Part shown: in pieces, positions 25,861 through 33,748 of the stretch | How positions within the stretch are numbered: position 1 is the stretch's first letter | Layout of the letters: every line of letters begins with the position of its first letter | Origin: Owenweeksia sp965214115 | GTDB taxonomy: Bacteria > Bacteroidota > Bacteroidia > Flavobacteriales > Schleiferiaceae | Direction of reading: 5' to 3' | Assembly: GCA_965214115.1 (NCBI GenBank) | Contig: CBDCAU010000010.1 | Location: 75,861 to 139,860, forward strand | DNA: 64,000 bases | Notes under the pieces: model-generated | The model's input: only the letters and a program-made list of their open reading frames with translations | What the model was told of the DNA's origin: nothing | Databases searched by the model: none | Program-made: the position numbers and the translations under genes

Positions 25861-26969
25861 TTTTCAATTATTTTATGAATGTGGTACGCCGCTTTTTTAG
25901 ATGCTCCTTCTCCACCCAATATTTTTTTTAATAAAGCGTAATTCTTTTTAAATTTTTTGGACTGGATTAAGCACATTTCCAACTCTTTTTTTAAATTCTT
26001 TGGATTCAGTTTATTTTGAATCAATTCGGTTACGATCTCTTTTCCCATAATCAAATTTACCAAGGCGATAAAATCCACTTTTACCAGTCGCTTGGCGATG
26101 GAATAGCTCAGCCAATTCCCTTTGTAGCAAACCACTTGCGGAACGTCAAAAAGCGCGGTTTCCAAAGTAGCCGTTCCCGATGTAACCATCGCAGCATCAG
26201 ATATTTCCAATAAATCATAAGTGCGATTTTCAATAAATCCTACCTTTTTAAAATCTATAATTTCTCTGTAAAAATTTTCATCTTGAGAGGGCGCGCCTGC
26301 CACGGCAATTTGGTAATCCGAATAATTCTCTGCCGCTTTTTTCATTATGGGAAGCATCGTTTTTATCTCCTGTTTTCGGCTGCCGGGCAGTAGTGAAATC
26401 ACGGGTTTTTCTTCATCCAGACCCAATTCCTTTATGCGTTCTTTTTTATCAAATTCTTTTCGCTTGGCAATAGCATCTAAAAGCGGGTGTCCCACAAATT
26501 TCACCTCCATTCTGTGCTTGGCAAAAAACGCTTTTTCAAAGGGCAAGATGCACAGCATTTCATCTACGTCCCTTTTTAATTTTTTTACTCTATTTTCCTT
26601 CCACGCCCAAACTTGGGGCGCGATGTACCATACGGTTTTGATATTATTTTTTTTAGAAAATTCGGCAATTCTCATATTGAAACCGGGGTAATCAATCAAT
26701 ACCAAAACATCGGGTTTATAGTCTAAAATATCATTTTTACAATGCAATAAATTCTTTAAGATTATGCGCAAATTCATCACCACTTCTATAAATCCCATAA
26801 AGGCCAAATCGCGATAATGTTTGACCAAATCGCCGCCCGCCGCTTGCATACGGTCGCCGCCCCATACGCGGAACTCTGCGGAAGCATCCAAATGAGAAAG
26901 CTCGCGCATCAGATTGGCACCGTGAAGGTCGCCGCTGGCTTCGCCGGCTATGAGGTAGTATTTTGCCAC
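25857..26969 (-). CDS. lpxB: Lipid-A-disaccharide synthase LpxB
   Basis: 370 aa, the usual size. LpxB joins UDP-2,3-diacylglucosamine and lipid X in lipid A synthesis at the inner membrane. Signatures: YYLIAGEASGDLHGANLMREL at the start, the GFxEV region (MGFIEVVMNLRIILKN), VWYIAPQVWAWKENRV, VGHPLLDAI, LLPGSRKQEIKTMLPI and MVTSGTATLETALF. An 8-bp-period degenerate repeat (26972-27019) lies directly upstream of its ATG. It is co-directional with surE, separated by a small membrane protein gene. Confidence 0.97.
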   Translation of the reverse strand: MAKYYLIAGEASGDLHGANLMRELSHLDASAEFRVWGGDRMQAAGGDLVKHYRDLAFMGFIEVVMNLRIILKNLLHCKNDILDYKPDVLVLIDYPGFNMRIAEFSKKNNIKTVWYIAPQVWAWKENRVKKLKRDVDEMLCILPFEKAFFAKHRMEVKFVGHPLLDAIAKRKEFDKKERIKELGLDEEKPVISLLPGSRKQEIKTMLPIMKKAAENYSDYQIAVAGAPSQDENFYREIIDFKKVGFIENRTYDLLEISDAAMVTSGTATLETALFDVPQVVCYKGNWLSYSIAKRLVKVDFIALVNLIMGKEIVTELIQNKLNPKNLKKELEMCLIQSKKFKKNYALLKKILGGEGASKKAAYHIHKIIEN

Positions 26970-26971
26970 GA

Positions 26972-27019
26972 GTTAATAAGTCATTAGGTTATTGAGTTAT
27001 TAAGGCATTGGGTTTTTGA
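26972..27019. repeat. Degenerate octamer tandem repeat upstream of lpxB
   Basis: Six consecutive 8-bp units start GTTAATAA, GTCATTAG, GTTATTGA, GTTATTAA, GGCATTGG and GTTTTTGA. The tract begins 3 bp upstream of the lpxB ATG, inside its presumed leader. Confidence 0.55.
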
Positions 27020-27128
27020 CACCGGAAATTCACGATGAGCAAATTTCCTCACTTGTAAAGGGAAAAAGTGAGCGGAACAACGATTTTTTTAAACAGCGAA
27101 ATTTTATATCTCCGATAGAGAAGATTTC

Positions 27129-27419
27129 CTACAAAAACCAATAAACGAAAATGGCGATGAGATAAAGTACGCTCGTAAAAAGGATGCCTTGGCTGATGTT
27201 TTCTTTGTCCAATTTCAGGAAAAGAAAGAACAACCCGGCGTTCATAATCATCCCGAAAGTGACCAACTGGACGTTGACGTGCTTTATCATTTCGTGGTCA
27301 AACCTTTGCAAACCAGTCAGTTCGGGGCGCAATTGAAAAATGACCCAAACCCCGATGACGGGCATCGCCAGTCCCAACAACAAACCGAGCCACCACTGTG
27401 GGGTGATGTTTTTCAACAT
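27129..27419 (-). CDS. Small three-helix membrane protein
   Basis: 96 aa, not assigned to a named family. Three hydrophobic segments are evident, at about residues 8-28, 50-68 and 76-95. The loop between the first two is rich in charged residues (RPELTGLQRFDHEMIKHVN). The gene sits on the same strand between surE and lpxB, as small membrane proteins often do in Bacteroidota. The hydrophobic pattern and Trp-rich start (PQWWLGLLLG) are what support it as a real gene. Confidence 0.7.
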   Translation of the reverse strand: MLKNITPQWWLGLLLGLAMPVIGVWVIFQLRPELTGLQRFDHEMIKHVNVQLVTFGMIMNAGLFFLFLKLDKENISQGILFTSVLYLIAIFVYWFL

Positions 27420-27473
27420 TTTCTAAAATTTTTAAGAATGATAACGAATAGGGAAGTAGGTGTGGTGCGTGCA

Positions 27474-27506
27474 AAACCTTGGAGGTTTTGAAAACCTCCA
27501 AGGTTT
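27474..27506. repeat. Perfect 16-bp palindromic element
   Basis: AAACCTTGGAGGTTTT, one G, then its exact reverse complement. A near-identical 15-bp version occurs at 43740-43770. Both lie just beyond gene ends, so they may act as terminators or be mobile repeats. No long T-run follows. Confidence 0.7.
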
Positions 27507-27556
27507 AACCTGGAAAAAAATTCACTCAGCCTGACAGAGGCGGCGTTTTTTGACAA

Positions 27557-28330
27557 TCAAAATTTCCACGAATTCAGTTCCTTCAATTGGCCGTGGGCAG
27601 TAACGTCGCTATCGACCGGGACAACGGAAATGTAATTGTTTTCCAATGCCCATTCGTCGGTGTCTTCGCCTTTGTCGTAATTCACGAACTTTCCGGTGAG
27701 CCAGTAGTAATTGCGGTGGCGCGGGTCTTGGCGGCTGTCAAATTCCTCCTCCCAATTGGCGCGCGCTTGGCGGCAGATTTTCATCCCCGCGTATTTCTTG
27801 CCGTTCGGTTTGGGAAGGTTGACGTTCAGGCAGATACCGTGCGGCATCCCCTCTTCCAACACCTTAGCGGCAATTTTTTTGACATACTCCGAACACGGCT
27901 CAAAATCGGCCTGCCAACTGAAATCGCCCAGCGAAAAACCAATGGACGGGATGCCTTCCAGCGCGCCTTCCATAGCGGCGGACATCGTGCCGGAATACAA
28001 CACGTTCACACTGGAATTGCTACCGTGGTTGATACCCGAAACGACCAAATCCGGCTTGCGCGGCAGCACCACGTTTACTGCCAACTTGACGCAATCCACC
28101 GGCGTGCCGCTGCAACTGTACTCGGTCTGCGGGCCATCGTCGATGGAAATTTCATCGCAGCGCAAAATACCGTTGATGGTGATGGCGTGGCCCATTCCGC
28201 TTTGTGGGCCATCGGGCGCAATCACCACAACCTCACCCAGTTGCGTCATCAATTTAATCAAATGCCGCAGCCCGGGCGCGGTAATCCCATCATCGTTGCT
28301 CACCAAAATAAGCGGCTTTTTCTTGGCCAT
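27557..28330 (-). CDS. surE: 5'/3'-nucleotidase SurE
   Basis: 257 aa, full length. SurE dephosphorylates nucleoside 5'- and 3'-monophosphates and is a survival protein of stationary phase. The metal site is visible at the N-terminus (LVSNDDGITAPGL), with further signatures GPQSGMGHAITI, the CSGTPVDCVKLA segment, and GINHGSNSSVNVLYSGTMSAAMEG. It is divergent from the YugP-like protease gene with 95 bp between starts, and upstream of the small membrane protein and lpxB on the same strand. Confidence 0.97.
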   Translation of the reverse strand: MAKKKPLILVSNDDGITAPGLRHLIKLMTQLGEVVVIAPDGPQSGMGHAITINGILRCDEISIDDGPQTEYSCSGTPVDCVKLAVNVVLPRKPDLVVSGINHGSNSSVNVLYSGTMSAAMEGALEGIPSIGFSLGDFSWQADFEPCSEYVKKIAAKVLEEGMPHGICLNVNLPKPNGKKYAGMKICRQARANWEEEFDSRQDPRHRNYYWLTGKFVNYDKGEDTDEWALENNYISVVPVDSDVTAHGQLKELNSWKF

Positions 28331-28393
28331 ATTTTGTAAAAATTTTGCGCAAAACTATCGGTAATAAACTTATGCGCGAGGCACGTTGTTTGT

Positions 28394-28401
28394 TAGTTTT
28401 G
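28394..28401 (+). promoter_or_regulatory. -7 element of the YugP-like gene
   Basis: TAGTTTTG matches TAnnTTTG and lies 24 bp upstream of the ATG at 28426, giving a leader of about 18 nt. Confidence 0.45.
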
Positions 28402-28425
28402 AAATCTCAAAAAAAAATCAAAAAA

Positions 28426-29115
28426 ATGCTTTACTGGATATTATTAGGCGGAATGATGTTGCTGGGGTTCATCGCGCAGCAGCGGCTGAAAAGCAAATTC
28501 AAAAAATACAGCAAAATCGCGATGGACAACGGGATGACGGGACGTGAGGTGGCCGAGAAGATGCTGGCGGAAAACCATATTTACGACGTGAAAGTGATTT
28601 CAACGCCGGGCCGCTTGACCGACCATTACAATCCAGCGGACAAAACGGTGAACCTGAGCGAGGCGGTTTACAATGAACGCTCCGTGGCGGCTGCGGCCGT
28701 GGCGGCACACGAATGTGGCCACGCCGTGCAGCACGCCACCGCTTACAGTTGGTTGAAATTTCGCTCGGCGATGGTGCCGGTGGTGAGTTTCAGCAACCGG
28801 GCGCTGGGCATCGTTTTTATGGTGATGCTTTTTGGCGCTTTCGCCACGTCGCTCTTCCCTTTTGAAACCATTATTTGGGTGATGATTGCGCTGCAAGGTG
28901 CGGTCACTTTATTCACAGTAGTCACATTACCAGTGGAATACGACGCGAGCAACCGCGCGCTGGCTTGGCTGGAACGGACGGACACCACGATGGGCCGCGA
29001 ACACGCGCAGGCCAAAGATGCACTGAACGCGGCGGCCAATACGTATTTGGTGGCGGCCTTGGCGGCGATTACGCAACTGGCTTACTATGTGATGTTGTTG
29101 ATGGGGAGGGATTAG
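28426..29115 (+). CDS. YugP-type zinc metallopeptidase, membrane bound
   Basis: 229 aa from the ATG at 28426, chosen over the upstream start because the family begins with the short membrane segment MLYWILLGGMMLLGF. The zinc site is AAHECGHAVQHA at about residues 91-102 (HExxH). Three further hydrophobic helices follow (VPVVSFSNRALGIVFMVMLF, TIIWVMIALQGAVTLFTV, and the C-terminal AALAAITQLAYYVMLLMG), and the third ligand region is PVEYDASNRALAWL. The substrate is unknown. The stop codon's G is the first base of a heptamer tandem repeat. Confidence 0.92.
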   Translation: MLYWILLGGMMLLGFIAQQRLKSKFKKYSKIAMDNGMTGREVAEKMLAENHIYDVKVISTPGRLTDHYNPADKTVNLSEAVYNERSVAAAAVAAHECGHAVQHATAYSWLKFRSAMVPVVSFSNRALGIVFMVMLFGAFATSLFPFETIIWVMIALQGAVTLFTVVTLPVEYDASNRALAWLERTDTTMGREHAQAKDALNAAANTYLVAALAAITQLAYYVMLLMGRD

Positions 29116-29194
29116 CAGTTGGCAGTTGGCAGTTGGCAGTTGGCAGTTGGCAGTTGGCAGTTGGCAGTTGGCAGTTGGCAGTTGGCAGTTGGCA
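29115..29194. repeat. Heptanucleotide tandem repeat (GGCAGTT)n
   Basis: About 11.4 uninterrupted copies of GGCAGTT, 80 bp in all, beginning with the last base of the upstream TAG stop. No deviation between units is seen, so the array is young or actively slipping. Related 7-bp-period tracts occur at 30651-30692 and 63041-63068. Confidence 0.95.
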
Positions 29195-29313
29195 AAATAA
29201 AATTTAAAGCTGGTCTTGAGAAAGGCTGGCTTTTTTGTGAGGAAATATTTCATTATCCAAATTTTGCTGAAAATATTCCAAGCTGATGCAGCCCACAGAA
29301 TCCGAAAACTATT

Positions 29314-29321
29314 TATCTTTG
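29314..29321 (+). promoter_or_regulatory. -7 element of the tRNA-His gene
   Basis: TATCTTTG is an exact TAnnTTTG match 61 bp upstream of the tRNA 5' end. Confidence 0.5.
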
Positions 29322-29381
29322 CCGACCCAATTTTTATTTGGCGCTCCGTAACAGGACGGCATTTCAGAAATTGGCATCCAC

Positions 29382-29459
29382 GGTGGTTGTAGCTCAGTTG
29401 GTTAGAGCGCTTGATTGTGATTCAAGAGGTCGCCGGTTCGAGCCCGGTCTTCCACCCCA
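29382..29459 (+). tRNA. tRNA-His (anticodon GTG)
   Basis: The cloverleaf can be drawn by hand. An extra 5' G (position -1) typical of tRNA-His faces C73. The D-arm is GCTC-AGTTGGTTA-GAGC, the anticodon arm CTTGA-TTGTGAT-TCAAG with anticodon GTG, and the T-arm GCCGG-TTCGAGC-CCGGT. CCA is encoded at 29457-29459. As I read it the acceptor stem has two adjacent T-T oppositions (5:68 and 6:67). I see no other tRNA in the window. Confidence 0.9.
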
Positions 29460-29534
29460 AAAATGATAAGGGTTTCAGAGTTTTAACTTTGAAACCCTTT
29501 CTTGTTTCATACCCGATATTTACCGCCTTTGTCA

Positions 29535-30683
29535 ATGGCCGAGCCGTTTTCCATTCTTTTTTTGCCCAGTTGGTATCCCTCGCGGCAACACGCCACGCTG
29601 GGAAATTTCGTGCGCCGCCACGCGAAAGCTGCGGCATTGAAAAACAAAATTTCAGTGGTGGCCGCATTTCCCTCGCAAAAGGATGAAATGGAAATTCAGG
29701 AAAGCGGTGATCTTTTGGAAATCAGGGTTTATTTCAAAAAAAGGTTGCCGATTTTCAGCTATGAAATGGCGATGCAAAAAGGCATCCGTGAAGCGGAAAG
29801 GCGGCGGGGAGAATTTGACTTGGCGCACGTTCACGTGGCGTGGCCGGCGGGGTTGGCGGCCTTGGGATTGCAGATTCCTTTTGTGGTCACGGAGCATTTT
29901 TCCGGTTATCAAAAAACATCCGGTTTCCGGTGGGGATTTTGGCGGAAAACATTGACCAAAAAAATAATGAACCGCGCCCAACTGATTTTGCCCGTTTCCA
30001 AACATTTGGGAAACGCCATCCGAGATTTTGGAACTAAAACAGAGATTCGCCAACTGTCAAACGTAGTGGACACTTCCGTTTTCTATCCTACTGAAAATCA
30101 GACTAAAAAGTTCGTTTTCCTGCACGTTTCTACTTTGGAAGAACGTTCCAAAAACATTACCGGGATTTTGGCAGGTTTCCAAAGATTATCTGAAAAACGA
30201 AAAGATTTTATATTGAAAATAGGTGGCGATGGCGATCTGGAAGATTTAAAATCGAAAATAAAATCCGCAAAAATTCCGAAGGAAAACATTGCAATATTCG
30301 GTGAAAAACCGATAACGGAAATTGCGGAATTGATGCGGAATTCGGATGCCTTGGTGATGTTCAGTCATTTTGAAAACCAGCCCTGCACGATTTTGGAAGC
30401 GCTTTGCAGCGGCCTGCCCGTGGTCAGTTCCGAGGTGGGCGGGATTTCGGAAGTAGTGGACGCGGGAAACGGGATTTTGGTAGAACCCGAAAACGTTGAA
30501 AATTTCGCGGAAGCGCTGGCAGAAATGATGAACCGAAAAGAAGATTTTGATACCCAAAAAATAGCCCGAAAAGCGCAGGAAAAATTCAGCTATGAAAAAA
30601 TAGCGCAGGAACTGGACAATATTTACCGAGAAATTCTCGACCACGCTCAGACTGACAACCAACACCTGAAAACCGAGAACTGA
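29535..30683 (+). CDS. Family 4 glycosyltransferase
   Basis: 382 aa from the ATG at 29535, which gives SILFLPSWYPSRQHATLGNFVRRHA, a common GT4 beginning. The N-terminal Rossmann half ends near residue 170. The C-terminal half has LHVSTLEERSKNITGILAGFQ, the GGDGDLEDL strand and the donor-binding EALCSGLPVVSSEVGGISEVV (EX7E-type). The acceptor is unknown. The last 10-12 residues (QTDNQHLKTEN) come from a degenerate heptamer repeat tract that crosses the stop codon, so the natural C-terminus was probably slightly different. The gene converges on bshB1. Confidence 0.9.
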   Translation: MAEPFSILFLPSWYPSRQHATLGNFVRRHAKAAALKNKISVVAAFPSQKDEMEIQESGDLLEIRVYFKKRLPIFSYEMAMQKGIREAERRRGEFDLAHVHVAWPAGLAALGLQIPFVVTEHFSGYQKTSGFRWGFWRKTLTKKIMNRAQLILPVSKHLGNAIRDFGTKTEIRQLSNVVDTSVFYPTENQTKKFVFLHVSTLEERSKNITGILAGFQRLSEKRKDFILKIGGDGDLEDLKSKIKSAKIPKENIAIFGEKPITEIAELMRNSDALVMFSHFENQPCTILEALCSGLPVVSSEVGGISEVVDAGNGILVEPENVENFAEALAEMMNRKEDFDTQKIARKAQEKFSYEKIAQELDNIYREILDHAQTDNQHLKTEN

Positions 30684-30692
30684 CCACCGAAA
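30651..30692. repeat. Degenerate heptamer tract across the glycosyltransferase stop
   Basis: Six consecutive 7-bp units (ACTGACA, ACCAACA, CCTGAAA, ACCGAGA, ACTGACC, ACCGAAA) share the frame A-C-C/T-G-A-x-A. The glycosyltransferase stop codon (30681-30683) lies inside the tract. Confidence 0.6.
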
Positions 30693-30694
30693 AC

Positions 30695-31423
30695 TTATTT
30701 CACCCCCCGCAAATCCATCAGGTTTTTCACGCCCAAATCCTGCGAAACGATGAAGCCCTCGCCGTATTCCGCGCCGATGAGCCGGCCCATATCCCGCGCG
30801 CGGTACTCGATACTGTCAGTAAAGTTGGCCGAGCTGATCACCGTTTCCGGCTCTTTGCTTTGCGGGTTGTAAAATTGTGATTCGTAGGCTTTTACCGCTT
30901 TCACCTTGGTTTCGATATGACTTCCGATGTCCAAAATAAAATCGGGTTTCAAGTTTTGGAATTGGATGTAAAAGAGTAAAAGACCGGGGCGGTGTGGAGG
31001 CTGGCTATACCCGTCCAGTTTGGTTTCTACGTTTTTCAGGCCCGCGAGAAAACAAGCGGTTTTCACCACCTCACTGCCGCGCCCGTGGTCGGGGTGGCGG
31101 TCGGTGGGCGCGTTGGCGATTACAATTTTGGGCCGATATTTTCGCACCATCTTCACCACTTCCAATTGATGCTTTTCATCATTTTGAAAAAACCCGTCGC
31201 GGAAATTCAGGTTTTCGCGAACCTTTACCCCCAGAATCTTCGCGGCTTTATCCGCTTCTTGTTTTCGGATTTCCGGTGTGCCGCGCGTACCCAGTTCGCC
31301 GCATGTCAAGTCCACGATGCCACACGAGTTTCCCAACGAAATTTGCAACGCCAGCGCGCCGCCGCAGCTTAGTTCCACATCATCGGGATGCGCGCCGAAG
31401 GCCAAAATGTCGAGTTTTTCCAT
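30695..31423 (-). CDS. bshB1: Bacillithiol biosynthesis deacetylase BshB1-like (LmbE family)
   Basis: 242 aa from the ATG at 31423 (MEKLDILAFGAHPDDVE). An in-frame ATG 15 bp upstream is possible, but the family start fits the second. The zinc site is AHPDDVELSCGG and the second His motif is PTDRHPDHGRGSEVVKTA. Length and the segments TCGELGTRGTPEIRKQEA and YESQFYNP match BshB1, which removes acetate from GlcNAc-malate in bacillithiol synthesis. BshA and BshC are not in the window. The nearby glycosyltransferase lacks the BshA beginning, so the thiol pathway is inferred from this gene alone. Confidence 0.85.
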   Translation of the reverse strand: MEKLDILAFGAHPDDVELSCGGALALQISLGNSCGIVDLTCGELGTRGTPEIRKQEADKAAKILGVKVRENLNFRDGFFQNDEKHQLEVVKMVRKYRPKIVIANAPTDRHPDHGRGSEVVKTACFLAGLKNVETKLDGYSQPPHRPGLLLFYIQFQNLKPDFILDIGSHIETKVKAVKAYESQFYNPQSKEPETVISSANFTDSIEYRARDMGRLIGAEYGEGFIVSQDLGVKNLMDLRGVK

Positions 31424-31442
31424 CGGGCAAAAATCCATAAAA

Positions 31443-31471
31443 AAACCCCGCCGGAAAACCAGCGGGGCTTT
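31443..31471 (-). terminator. Hairpin terminator of the lipoprotein gene at 31494
   Basis: On the minus strand AGCCCCGCTGG-TTTT-CCGGCGGGGTT forms an 11-bp stem with two wobble pairs, followed by a T-run. It lies between the lipoprotein stop and the bshB1 start. Confidence 0.8.
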
Positions 31472-31493
31472 AGAAATTCTTCTCTTGAGAAAA

Positions 31494-32444
31494 TTATCTC
31501 TTTTTGTAGTCAAAGGTGATTTTGCCAGGGTTATTGCCACCACCAGCCGGATCATTGGGATCTAAGCCTGTGATTTTGATGACCGCGTACTGGTTGTTGC
31601 CCCTCAGTTTCGCAATATAAATTTCATTGACAATTGGGTCAGCTATTCCATTAGAAGAAACTTGGGAAGAATAGCTGCTAACGGCCGCTTCTTCAGAGGC
31701 ATTGGCAAAGTCGAAATTGTTGTCCCTCACAAATCGCGTAGCGTTCAATGCTTCCCAACTTCCCGTGAAGGGCTGGCCAGTATTATCGGTGTTCGACATA
31801 TCTTTCTCAAAATCGGCGCTGGCCGCCGATAATAGCTGGTTGTTCACCAAATCGTAGGAGCCCTCGCGGATGCCGCTGCGATGATAAAACTCACCCGTAA
31901 AATTTTTTCCCAAAGGCGTGAAAGTGGTATCGATAGTGGTCACCACAATGATTTGTTCTTTAGACATCCCCTTCGCGTCGGTAATCACGAACCGAAAATT
32001 GGTCCCTCCTTCTTGTGTCAGCAAATCATCGGTAATCACCAAGGTGTCGCGATAAGCCCGTGCATCGCCGCCGGCCAAATTTGCGGGAGTATCAAAGTCG
32101 TAGCCGCTTTGGGAAGGCGGTAAATCGGTGATGGCATTGACCCCTGACAGCAGCAAATCAAAACTTTTCAAATCTGCCCCGCTGGTGGCATCGGCGGTGG
32201 CTTCTATAAAGAAGGTGAGGTCGTAATCCAAATCCACGGTGATGCCATCATTCGTAACAGTAGGCTGGTTGGCCCACGTGGCCGAAATGGTCAAGCTCGG
32301 TGGTACAAAGGTGGTATCGACAGAGGTAGTGTCATTGGGATTGGGATCCTTGGGCGAATCCATCGAGTCATCATTTTTATCACAGGAAAAAAGGGATAGG
32401 CTGACAACGAAAATGCTTAAAGCAGATTTCAAAAAAGGTTTCAT
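31494..32444 (-). CDS. Lipoprotein, paralogue of the next gene
   Basis: 316 aa. A signal peptide with lipobox LFSC (MKPFLKSALSIFVVSLSLFSC) is followed by an Asp/Asn/Pro/Thr-rich linker and a beta-sandwich-like chain. The ending GKITFDYKKR and the internal blocks VNEIYIAKLRGNNQYAVIKITGLDPND and MSNTDNTGQPFTGSWEALNATRFVRDNNFDFAN are shared almost word for word with the 300-aa protein encoded upstream at 32618-33520. The two are tandem duplicates. They are probably surface lipoproteins. The function is unknown. Each gene has its own terminator. Confidence 0.8.
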   Translation of the reverse strand: MKPFLKSALSIFVVSLSLFSCDKNDDSMDSPKDPNPNDTTSVDTTFVPPSLTISATWANQPTVTNDGITVDLDYDLTFFIEATADATSGADLKSFDLLLSGVNAITDLPPSQSGYDFDTPANLAGGDARAYRDTLVITDDLLTQEGGTNFRFVITDAKGMSKEQIIVVTTIDTTFTPLGKNFTGEFYHRSGIREGSYDLVNNQLLSAASADFEKDMSNTDNTGQPFTGSWEALNATRFVRDNNFDFANASEEAAVSSYSSQVSSNGIADPIVNEIYIAKLRGNNQYAVIKITGLDPNDPAGGGNNPGKITFDYKKR

Positions 32445-32572
32445 CTTAAAAAATTTAAAGTTCGAAAAGATTCAAAAATAAAGTTTGAATGGCTCCGGCC
32501 CATAGCCTCTCAATCAACCAGCCCTTGGCTCATTTTGACAATATGGTGGAGCGCTAATTTTTTATCAAAAAA

Positions 32573-32600
32573 AAACCCCGATGAAGTTCACCGGGGCTTT
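32573..32600 (-). terminator. Hairpin terminator of the lipoprotein gene at 32618
   Basis: On the minus strand AGCCCCGGTGAA pairs with TTCATCGGGGTT (two wobble pairs) and is followed by eight or more T residues. It separates the two paralogous lipoprotein genes. Confidence 0.8.
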
Positions 32601-32617
32601 TTCTTGGGTCGGGAAAA

Positions 32618-33520
32618 TTACTTCTTCTTGTAGTCGAAAGTGATTTTGCCACGGTTGCTCATTCCACCAGTAGTATCGGTGGGATCAATCTCAGTGATTT
32701 TGATCAAAGCATAATCACTACCACCGCGCAGTTTGGCGATGTAGATATCACCTACGGCAGGATTGTCCACCTCTTTAGAAGCACTGCCACCATCCATAAA
32801 GGCTTGCGCCGCCGCTTCAATGTTGCCATTGTCGTAATCGAAGCTGTTGTCTTTCACATAAGTCGTGCTGTTCAGCGCTTCCCAGCTTCCGGTGAAGGCA
32901 TCGCCCGGCTCATCGCTGTTCTCCATATCCTTGATACCATCGTCTCCTGTTGCGGCCACGGGGGTTCCACCGATAAGGTTGAATGCTCCTTGAGCTGTGC
33001 CGTGACGGTGAAAGAACATTCCGGTCATTTCCGTTCCGAATGGAGTGGTAGAGGCCACGGTCACACGGATGATTTGCTCAGCAGTTTGGCCGTTTTTATC
33101 GGTAATTTCAAAAATGAAATCAACATCGCCAGCTTGTGAAAAACGTGAACCGGGAATCACCAAAGTGTCGCGGTAAGTCGTTTCATCGCTGCTGTTCAAG
33201 TCTTGCTCATTATCCAAATCATAACCGTTAACGGTCGTAGGAATGTTGGAAAAGGTGTTGCCAACGAGGGTGAGAGCAATCTTGTCCAAATCCGCGCCAC
33301 CACCTGCTGCTGCCAATCCTTCGATGGCGAAGGTAACCGGCGTTCCAAAATCAATAGTGATATCATCCGTGCCGAACGCACCACCATTGTTGGATACCTG
33401 CACGTTCAATACGGGTTTGGGCTCATTACCTGGAGTGGTCGTATCATCATCACCACAAGAGGTCATCATAAAAGTGCTTGCACCCAGCAAGCCCAGTGTG
33501 AAAAGTTTTAACTTTTTCAT
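32618..33520 (-). CDS. Lipoprotein, paralogue of the downstream gene
   Basis: 300 aa with a lipoprotein signal (MKKLKLFTLGLLGASTFMMTSC), a Gly/Asp/Thr-rich linker, and the same domain as the protein at 31494-32444. Common blocks are the 'TTYRDTLVIPGSRFSQ' region (YRDTLVITDDLLTQ in the partner), FIFEITDKNGQTAEQIIRVTV, and the ending GKITFDYKKK. The alternating strand pattern suggests two immunoglobulin-like modules. No known family is recognised. Tandem duplication with divergence of the linker is the clearest fact. Confidence 0.8.
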   Translation of the reverse strand: MKKLKLFTLGLLGASTFMMTSCGDDDTTTPGNEPKPVLNVQVSNNGGAFGTDDITIDFGTPVTFAIEGLAAAGGGADLDKIALTLVGNTFSNIPTTVNGYDLDNEQDLNSSDETTYRDTLVIPGSRFSQAGDVDFIFEITDKNGQTAEQIIRVTVASTTPFGTEMTGMFFHRHGTAQGAFNLIGGTPVAATGDDGIKDMENSDEPGDAFTGSWEALNSTTYVKDNSFDYDNGNIEAAAQAFMDGGSASKEVDNPAVGDIYIAKLRGGSDYALIKITEIDPTDTTGGMSNRGKITFDYKKK

Positions 33521-33748
33521 TTTCTTTTTCTGTTTTTATTTGTTATTTCAATGTAAGGGTTACGATAACCTGCAAACATCCGTTGGGTTGGCAACAAGAT
33601 TTTTTTAGGTTTTTTTCGCGGCGCGAAATTAAAGATTTTTCTGACACGACAAAAGTTTACATTTAGATAATCTCATAATTCGCTACATATCTTACTTTCG
33701 CGCGCTGTTTCAGCATTTTAAAATCTCTTAAAAAACAAGCATATAGCT

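Noticed and set aside
27587..28364. Two long plus-strand frames opposite surE
   Set aside because: SurE motifs on the minus strand are unambiguous; the plus frames show none.
29115..29194. Possible CRISPR or origin iterons
   Set aside because: The unit is 7 bp with no spacer, no DnaA-box consensus and no replication gene nearby; simple tandem repeat.
29535..30683. BshA role for the glycosyltransferase next to bshB1
   Set aside because: The characteristic BshA beginning (YPTYGGSG) is absent and the gene is convergent with bshB1.
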